Source: Hypericum androsaemum
Lineage: Eukaryota; Streptophyta; Magnoliopsida; Malpighiales; Hypericaceae
NCBI GenBank assembly: GCA_963995505.1
Contig: OZ023182.1
Location: 1,565,001-1,629,000 of the forward strand
Length of the DNA: 64,000 nucleotides
Direction of reading: 5' to 3'
In this document: one piece after another, positions 56,352-64,000 of the stretch
Position numbering within the stretch: position 1 is the stretch's first letter
Layout of the letters: each line of letters opens with the position of its first letter
Position numbers and translations under genes: made by a program
The notes under the pieces: model-generated
What the model was told of the DNA's origin: nothing
Databases searched by the model: none
What the model saw: the letters and a program-made list of their open reading frames with translations, nothing else

Positions 56352-57100
56352 ATTGTGGTTAGGGATGACAGAAATACCCATACCTTGAGGGTTTGATCCT
56401 ACCCTTATCCTACGAGTCTAGGGTATGTTAACTTTTACTGGGTCTATGGTAGGGTATGAGTATGAGTCCATGTTTAGAGGAAGGGTCTAGGGTAGGGTAT
56501 GAATCCATAGCTAGACCCAGTGGGTCGGACCCTACAATTATATTTTTACCATATTTTAGACTCTACCCAAATTAGACTCTAGTTAGACCATTGTTAGACC
56601 GTATTGATAATATATATAATATACTTTACGATTAACTTTAACATATTTATTATGTTATTCCGCAACTAGCTTAGAAGATGTCGTAAATGATAGATCACTA
56701 GAAGCTGACATGCTATATTATTCTTTTGTTGAATTGTTTATGTACTTCAAACTCAAAAAAAAAACTTTGGACTATTGAAATTAAATTGCAAAATTTGATC
56801 TTTCATCAATTTTCTATTGAATGTTGATGTGTAACGTAGTAGATGTCTTGAATTTATTTAAATTTTATATAAAAATTTAGTTTTGATTAAAAATTATCAA
56901 AATGTAGAACGTTAAAGGGTCGGACCCTGCAGACCATGTAGACCCTGGATCTCCAAGAGGGTAGGGTATGAATCTAACAATAAAAAATTTGTAGGATCGA
57001 GTGTAGGGTATGAGTCCATCCAAAAAAACTAGGGTATGGGTAGGGTACTGTCAATACCCTACCCTACCCTACCCTACCCATTGTCATCCCTAATTGTGGT
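56352..57100. mobile_element. hAT-type MITE with 8-bp target duplication
   Basis: The element is 56360-57092 (733 bp), flanked by identical 8-bp repeats ATTGTGGT (56352-56359 and 57093-57100), the hAT duplication length. Terminal inverted repeats start TAGGGATGACA on both sides. The inside is rich in GGGTAGGGTA/TACCCTACCC repeats and has no transposase. Confidence 0.92.
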
Positions 57101-57862
57101 ATTATTTTATTTGTTGTTAATGAACTTAAATGTTTCATTTAAAATAATTTTTTAGTGTAGATAGTCATTGAGTCTTATTATAAAAAAATCCTAATGGTAA
57201 AAAGTACACCAACCAAAGAATAAACACCAACTAAACTTCAGAGTTGGTTTAAGTGATAAAGATTTGATTTCTCTTTAAAAAATACAAGTTTATATCTCAT
57301 AATAAAAAAATATTATTATTAACAGAGTCATCTTAAAATAAAATTCAACCATATTCGGCTCTTATATAGTAGTGAGTAGACAAAAATGTACAGCAACCAA
57401 ATAATATAGCTATTGTTAATATGAAAACTGAATCTCATCCCTTCAGCAAATAAAAATCTTATTAGTGAGAAGTAGCAAAAATTGAACTCATGCTAATATT
57501 GCAATTAGATGCATTGCATATTTTTCTTCTTTCATGACTGATAATAAAAATATGCGTTATCAACTTATTGTAGGCCAGCTTGATAAATCCAATTAGATTT
57601 ATAGCCTCCTTTAACTCAACTCACATATTATCAAACACATCAATTTCGACATGGATTGAGTACAGGGAGTCTAATCCTGTACGAAACAGAATAGGAGTAA
57701 AACAGTCCAAAAATAGAAAAAAGAGGACGTATCAGGGTTGACGCGCTGGTGGGGGCTGACGCGTGTGGAAACGTGTGCCTGAAGTCTCAATTTTTAATTT
57801 ATATTATTTAATTATTAATTATTTAATTAATTATAATTTTATTAAATATTAACCCCATACAA
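57101..57862. other. No gene recognised
   Basis: AT-rich spacer. Only a slightly GC-richer patch (57725-57785) stands out, without coding potential that I recognise. Confidence 0.5.
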
Positions 57863-58290
57863 TTTTATCGTAACCGGCCTGCCATTTGGTCATTACCGAG
57901 TATGCCTTTTTATTGTAACCGGACATGCTATTTTATCGTACTCCGCACTGCCATTTAGTCATAACCGCATATGCCATTTAATTACAACTGGGTATGTCAT
58001 TTTATCGTACATGGTCTTTCATTTGGTCATTACTGAGCATGCCTTTTTATTGTTACCAGACATGTCATTTTATCGTACCCGGCTCTGCCATTTTATTATA
58101 ATCGGGCATGCCATTTGATTGTAAATGGGCATATTATTTTATCGTAATATGGCATGCCATTTGGTCATAACCTAACATGGTAACTAGGCCTGCCGTTTGA
58201 ACGTAACCGGGCCTGCCATTTGAACGTAATCGGACATGCCATTTTATAGTCACCAGGACTGCTATTTGATCATTGTCAGACATATCACTT
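57863..58290 (+). repeat. Degenerate ~25-bp minisatellite
   Basis: Units of the form TGCCATTTTATCGTAACCGGGCA recur about 16 times with many changes (ATTTGGTCATTACCGAG, ATTTGAACGTAACCGGG variants). A longer period of roughly 137 bp is also visible (57863 versus 58000). Confidence 0.85.
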
Positions 58291-58379
58291 TGGACATACA
58301 TCACGAACAAAAAATAAGAACAAATGATTTGACTATCCACTAAATCCAACTTTACACACTTGAAAAAACTATTTCAAAG

Positions 58380-58460
58380 AGGAGAGAGAGTGTGAGAGAG
58401 AGAGAGTGTGTGAGGGAGAACAAGGGAAACGGGAAGGAAAGAAAAAGGAGAGAGAAGGAA
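58380..58460 (+). repeat. GA-rich simple repeat
   Basis: GAGAGAGAG/GTGTGAG runs mixed with AAAGG blocks. Low complexity. Confidence 0.8.
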
Positions 58461-58566
58461 ACCTCTTCCTCGCCGGCGTCGCTCCTCGTCAGCGTTGCTC
58501 CTCATTGGAGTTGATTTTTTTTTTTTTGGTTTGGAAAAAAGAGATAGCGAGGGAGAGGAAGGAAAG

Positions 58567-59615
58567 TGTTGGAGAATTGGTTTATTAACTAAGGAAGAGA
58601 TGACCCAATACAAGTGAGTGTATTGGGCTTTGGCCCAAATATTTAATTAGAGGGAGAATCCTAATTAAATATAATAACTAAGTAATTAGTGGGCAACTTT
58701 GAGCTAATTTAATTGAAGGTCACTCCAATTGATTTTAGGTGTTTGTGAGATCAATACGAAGCTCGTTGATAGAGCTTCGTAACGATATATAACACTTGCG
58801 AAAATCCAATTCTCGGGGTGAATGAAAATTGGCTTTAAAGTGGTATGGTTGTTATTAAAATAAGCACAATCCCACATTGGTTAGCGCACCATGCTGAGAC
58901 AAGTTTATAAGGGACTAGAAGTCTAGCATGGGCAAATTAGTGGAGAAGGGAGAGGCCCCTCGCGCCGTCCGTCCGGCCCGGCTCGGCACGCGCCCCCTGC
59001 CCCGTCCCAGACCGGCCCGGTCCCGGGCTCGGGCTCGGGTGCGGGTGCGGATGCGGGGTGCAGGATTGTGAGGTAACAGCCAATATAAATGAGGGGTAAT
59101 CATGGCTCTTGTAACAGCAAAGTTATGAGGGGTATTCATGGCTGCCATTGATTTCGGATTTGGAGGTAGGAGGTCCTTGGCTACCTATAAAAGGAGCCCT
59201 CCTTCCTCATTCCAAATCATCCCAGCTCTCACTCTTCCTTGAGCTCTCTACTTCTCCCTCTATAGCATAGCATTTCTCACTCTCATTGTGTCGGAGTTCT
59301 AAGGCTACGAAAAGTTTGAAAGGTGTACGAAAGTGCTTCTTTTTGTACACGAGGTTGGGCGTTGTACCTTAGGAGCTCTCTTACCCATGGAGGCCTGAAG
59401 CATATAGGCGGGTAATAAGAGTTTAAGGGCACACGGCTTGCTGTGGCCTCGTCCAGGATTGCATCCGAAAATCACTACCTTGAAGAAGACGGTATTCACA
59501 CTTAGTTCGAAGTGTGATCGTGAGCATTCTCTAAACTCCTCTCTTTTATTTGGCTTACAGATTACATACGATTATATGCTTTATATATTCGTAGTTTACT
59601 GATATTTGACCAACA
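58567..59615 (+). repeat. Candidate 5' LTR of copia element 2 (~1049 bp)
   Basis: Opens TGTTGG at 58567 and closes CCAACA at 59610-59615, a six-base terminal inverted repeat as expected of an LTR. TATAAAA at 59186-59192 fits an LTR promoter. The 3' LTR is outside the window, so boundaries rest on these ends alone. The five bases before it (GAAAG) would be the left target duplication. Confidence 0.65.
59186..59192 (+). promoter_or_regulatory. TATA box in the LTR of copia element 2
   Basis: TATAAAA in CTACCTATAAAAGGAGCC, followed about 30-60 bp on by CT-rich sequence. Confidence 0.7.
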
Positions 59616-60321
59616 ATCTTAAACTCTTATTGTGTGCTTTCAAATATTAGTATATTGATTTGTTAAACGTATATATATTATCGCTGCTACCCAGAAGTGC
59701 TTCTTATGGTATAACTGTTGGATATTGTAACCACATTCTGCCCTCGACGTTGTTACTAATTCATTTATACTGTTAGAAACATTATCATCTGAGTAAGGGG
59801 AAAATTTTTTTTTTTCTTTTTTTCTTGTCCGAGTTCGTTTGCTTATGTTGTATGATTGGGAAAAGGTTTAAAAAATTCAATATTGCTTCACGAATATCCA
59901 CTTGCTACTGTTGAGTATTCATGCAATTAAAAAGATAGAATTTAGGTTTCAACTTTAGTTGTTTGACGTTGTAACGTCATCCTATTGAACTTAGGATATT
60001 GAATATTTAAACCGTTTCAATTTTTAGCCGAATATTTAAACTGGTTCATGATACCACGGTTCCGTTGAAATTAAATAGTAAACTACAAGAAAGATTGGAA
60101 CCGCAAACTATTAAAGTCAGAAATTTTAGAGTATTCTGTAATACGAATCCTGGTCTCCAAGTGCTTACGAGCAGTTTTATCTGGAAATTATATTCGAATT
60201 ATTTAGGTTGTGGCCAAATAAATCACTGTGATCAATTACTTGCAAGTATCAACGATTATAGTGTGAGTTATTGGATTCTAATATCTATTCCTTACAAAAC
60301 TTTGTTGTGGTGATATAGATC
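59616..60321 (+). other. Leader between LTR and gag of copia element 2
   Basis: About 700 bp of AT-rich sequence. I found no convincing tRNA-Met primer site just after the proposed LTR end, so either the LTR end is misplaced or a different primer is used. Confidence 0.45.
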
Positions 60322-61370
60322 ATGGCTGATAACAACTCTCCCCCATACGAGATCAACAACTCCGGTGCGACGAACACCACGAATGACAACTTGAACGAGG
60401 AGGTTCCTGTTGTGAGGGCTAGCAGCGCTGAGGCCGTGATGCCGGGTCATAGACACCCAATGCCACTGCCGTACTCTCATCTTGAGAAACCGGAAAAGTT
60501 CAAGAGTGGAAATTTCAAGAGATGGCAACAAAAAATGTTGTTCTACTTGACCGCCTTGAACTTTAGCCGGTATGTCAAGGAAGAGAAACCCAAAGAGAAT
60601 GTGAGTGATCCGCATCAAACTGCGATCCACAGTGCATGGGTACATGAAGATTACCTATGTCGTAACTATATATTGGGTTCTCTCGACGATTCGCTTTATG
60701 GCGTCTACTATACCAAAGAAACGTCTAAGGATCTTTGGGAATCGTTGGAGCACAAATATAAAGTTGACGACGCCGGTGCAAAGAAATTTGTGGCCGGGCG
60801 CTTCCACGACTATCGGATGGTCGATGGAAAGAGCGTTGTGGAACAATACGAAGAGTTGCAATTGATCTTTCATGATCTTGCAACGGAGGAAATGGCCATC
60901 AATGATGCCCTCCAAGTGGCGATGGTAATTGAGAAATTACCACCATCTTGGAAGGACTTCAAGATGTACCTCAAGCACAAGAGGAAGAAGATGACTCTCG
61001 AGGACCTTATCCGAAGGTTGCGCATCGAGCAAGATAACCGAAAGGTTGATAAGAAACCAAGTGGCATGGTTGCTAAGGCCAATATGGTCGAGACCGGGGG
61101 GAGCTCCCATGGGAACAAGCAGAAATGCTCAAATGATTCCAAGGGAGATGCTCAGAACAAGAGCTTTACTGGTGCCTGCTTTGTTTTTAACAAGACCGGC
61201 CATCGTGCTAAAGATTGCTAGAAACGTCTAGCCGCGGAGGGTAAGAAGATGGCAGGACCAAGCAAGGGCAAGAAGAAGAAGCCCGCCAATGCTAACATTG
61301 CGAAGGCTAGCTTGAGCTCCGATCTCGATGAGATGCACCTCACGGCCGTTGTGTTCGAGGTGAACCTCGT
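60322..61370 (+). pseudogene. gag of copia element 2
   Basis: ATG 60322, open for 299 codons to a TAG at 61219-61221. It contains the gag core (FKRWQQKMLFYLTAL, LWESLEHKYKVDDAGAKKF). It ends inside the zinc knuckle, which itself reads CFVFNKTGHRAKDC and so has lost the second Cys of the CX2C pair. The frame goes on past the stop with a basic Lys-rich linker. Confidence 0.88.
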
Positions 61371-64000
61371 GGGAACTCGAAGGAATGGTGGGTGGACACG
61401 GGGGCTACCCGCCACATTTGTGCCAACAAATGGATGTTTAAGACCTATCAACCGGTCGATGATGAGAACTGCTACATGGGAAATTCCGCAGTCTCGAAGG
61501 TTGAAGGCAAAGGGAAGGTCATGCTGAAGATGACCTCGGGCAAGGAGCTCACCTTGACCGATGTGCTGCATGTGCCCGAGATACGGAAGAATCTCATCTC
61601 CGGAGTGGTGCTCAATAAGAGGGACTTTCGGCTCGTGTTTGAGTCTGACAAGGTCATCATGTCCAAGGGAGGGATGTTCATTGGCAAGGGCTACTTGACC
61701 AACAATCTTTTTAAGATGAGTGTAATGACTTTAGCTCCGAAGGCAAAGTCTAGTGATAAGATTGATGTGGGTGCCGCCAATAAGGCTAGCACGAGCAATA
61801 ATGTAATGAATGTTGCCGATAAGGCCAATGAGAAAGTGAAGATTGCTTATTCTCGGGATTCGTTATATTTATGGCATGGTAGACTAGGTCATGTGAACTA
61901 TAAGTCTTTACAAAGGCTAATATCACTTAACCTACTACCAAAGTTTAACATCGATCACAAACATAAGTGCGAGACTTGTGTTGAGGCCAAGTACGCCAAA
62001 GCATCTTCCCACTCGATTGAGCGAAGCACGAAACCGTTGGATTTAATCCACACCGATGTATGTGATTTAAAATACGTACAAACGTGTGGCAGTAAAAATT
62101 ATTTTATAACTTTTATCGATGATTGTACGAGGTATTGCTATGTCTACTTAATGAGAAGTAAAGACGAAGCAATAGACATGTTCATTTATTATAAGAATGA
62201 AGTTGAGAACCAACTTGGCAAGAAGATCAAAAATCTTCGAAGTGACCGAGGTGGTGAATATGAATCTCCATTTGCACAAGTTTGTGTCGAGAATGGAATC
62301 GTTCATCAAACCACGGCGCCTTATTCTCCTGAGTAAAATGGAATTGCGGAAAGGAAGAATAGGACGCTTAAGGAAATGATGAATGTGATGCTTATTAGTT
62401 CCGGATTACCAAGAAATTTGTGGGGGGAAGCGGTGCTCTCGGCCAACTATGTGCTCAACAGGGTACCACATAAAAAGTTGGCTAAAACACCTTACGAATT
62501 ATGGAAAGGTCATGCGCCTAGCTATAAGTTCCTAAGGGCAAAGTGGAAGCAATGTGGGGGGAGAGGAACCTCAAGATAAAGTTGAAGAGCCTAGGCATGG
62601 GAAAAGGGCTAGAAAAAAAAAGTCTTTTGGATCAGATTTCCTAACATATCTGTTAGAAAAGGATCCAGTAACCTACAAAGAAGCAATGTCTTCTACAGAC
62701 TCTGCTCTTTGGAAGGAAGCGATGAATAGTGAGATAGAGTCTATCTTACATAATCACACTTGGGAACTAGTAGATCTACCTCCGGGTAGTAAACCACTGG
62801 GCCACAAGTGGATCTTCAAAAAGAAGATGAAGCCTGATGGTACAGTGGATAAGTACAAGGCGAGACTTGTTGTTAAAGGCTACAAGCAAACTGAGGGTGT
62901 TGATTATTTTGACACATATGCTCCTGTCTCCAGGAAAATTTCTATTAGGTTAGTCATAGCCTTGGCGGCTTTGTTTAACCTAGAGATCCATCAAATGGAT
63001 GTGAAGACGGCCTTCCTTAATGGAGATTTGGAAGAGGAGATTTCATGGAGCAACCCGAAGGGTTTGTAGTTCTAGGTAAAGAACATAAGGTGTGTAAACT
63101 TGTAAAATCCTTGTATGGACTAAAACAAGCACCTAAACAATGGCACGAAAAGTTTGATAGTGTAATGCTATCTAACGGGTTTCAGATAAACCAATGTGAT
63201 AAATGTGTCTACGTGAAAGGAGATGATAACGACTATGTGATAGTTTGTCTCTACGTAGATGACATGTTGATCGTGGGTAATAATGATAATATCAAAATTA
63301 CCAAGAAAATATTGTCACAAAATTTTGACATGAAAGACTTGGGACAAGCTGATGTAATACTTGGGATGAAAATTACCAAGACTTCAGAAGGTTACGCACT
63401 TTCCCAAGGTCACTATGTCGAAAAGATACTTGACAAATTCGATAAGGATAGCAATATAATTGCGAGAACTCCTATGGAAGTGGTGTCGAGTCTCTGCAAG
63501 AATCGCGGAGAGAGTGTGAGACAACTAGAATATTCTAGAGTTATAGGCAGTCTAATGTACCTCATGGACTGTACTAGACCAGATATTGCAAACTCGGTTA
63601 ACAGATTATCGAGATATACGAGTAATCCCAATTATGAACATTGGAAAGCAATAGTTAGAGTCCTTAGATATCTAAGGTACACTGCTAACTATGGATTACA
63701 CTATACGAGACATCCAGCCGTTCTAGAAGGGTATTCAGACGCGAACTGGATCTCGGACTCCAAGAATATAAAATCCACTAGCGGATACATATTTACATTT
63801 GGAGGAGCAGCGGTCTCGTGGAGATCATGCAAACAAACTTGCATTGCTAGATCAACTATGGAATCAGAATTCATAGCGTTGGATCTAGCAGCTGAAGAGG
63901 CGGATTGGCTACGAAGTTTCTTGGAGGACATCCCGATGTGGTCAAAACCAGTGCCTCCCATTAGTGTGCACTGTGATAGTCAATCAGCTATTGGAAGAGC
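61371..64000 (+). pseudogene. pol of copia element 2 (protease-integrase-RT-RNase H, runs off the window)
   Basis: A frameshift near 61386 precedes the protease (VDTGATRHIC, active site intact). Integrase has LWHGRLGH and CETCVEAK zinc ligands and the DVCD, RSDRGGE core. TAA at 62334-62336 breaks PE-x-NGIAERK. After 62535 the integrase C-terminus is deleted, joining to a Lys-rich linker and RT. A 1-bp deletion near 63043 shifts RT. From 63045 the frame is open to the window end with YVDD at 63252-63263 and RNase H ([23 protein letters not shown]). Confidence 0.9.

Larger units (their letters stand above)
58567..64000 (+). mobile_element. Ty1/copia LTR retrotransposon, 5' part, decayed (element 2)
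   Basis: A candidate 5' LTR, a leader, gag and most of pol are in the window; the 3' end lies beyond it. It differs clearly from element 1 in LTR length, gag and pol sequence. It has a stop at the zinc knuckle, frameshifts in protease and RT, and a deletion between integrase and RT, so it is non-autonomous. RT to RNase H sequence is otherwise well kept, suggesting a younger insertion than element 1. Confidence 0.9.

Noticed and set aside
58406..58613. Open frames in the GA-rich stretch before copia element 2
   Set aside because: Low-complexity translation without domain; probably chance.

Overview
The window is nuclear DNA of a flowering plant, most likely a eudicot. The evidence is spliced genes with GT-AG introns, plant-only gene families, AT-rich intergenic DNA, Ty1/copia LTR retrotransposons, Mutator and hAT MITEs, and endogenous plant pararetrovirus (Caulimoviridae) sequence. 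I cannot name the species. Only three host genes are supported: (1) a five-exon SPEAR/TIE-type transcriptional repressor at 9700-7423 (minus); (2) a three-exon chloroplast EF-Ts polyprotein gene (PETs type: two S1 domains plus two EF-Ts modules) at 20949-24366 (plus), with an inferred 1.06-kb 5'UTR intron; (3) an intronless type I (M-alpha) MADS-box gene at 26991-26218 (minus) with an odd hydrophobic tail.

Layout. 1-5045: decayed Ty1/copia element with a short 327-bp 3' LTR. 5599-6489 and 13522-14508: two related Mutator-type MITEs, each with an exact 9-bp target duplication; the second is nested in an older element. 7423-9700: SPEAR gene. 13225-13465: short tandem repeats. 15416-15868: LINE 3' remnant. 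15914-16332: fold-back repeat. 19700-24600: EF-Ts gene. 24656-26027: Pack-MULE-like element carrying a piece of a receptor-like kinase gene. 26218-26991: MADS gene.

27480-56241 is the most unusual part: about 27 kb of rearranged endogenous pararetrovirus, bordered and interrupted by (TA)n tracts with palindromic flanks. At least nine blocks of one virus type are joined in both orientations. Two of them (28434-36571 minus, and 40545-48630 plus) are nearly complete copies of an ~8.1-kb circle opened at different points. The inferred gene order is ORF1 (coiled coil, no AUG start), then a polyprotein (movement protein, coat region, two Cys motifs, protease, RT, RNase H), then a transactivator/viroplasmin-like (TAV) ORF. 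The two Cys motifs fit the badnavirus/tungrovirus patterns exactly, while the TAV-like ORF is a feature of other genera. The promoter carries tandem as-1-like repeats. Every copy is broken by stops and frameshifts, many of them C-to-T changes. A second, different pararetrovirus fragment (florendovirus/petuvirus-like RT segment plus its own primer binding site) lies at 54244-55738.

56360-57092 is a hAT-type MITE with an exact 8-bp target duplication. 57863-58290 is a degenerate ~25-bp minisatellite. 58567-64000 is the 5' LTR, leader, gag and pol of a second, also broken, Ty1/copia element that runs off the window.

Taken together, the region is repeat-rich. Host genes sit in the first 27 kb and the rest is dominated by viral and retrotransposon debris. 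Viral promoters face each other across copy F, which could generate double-stranded RNA.
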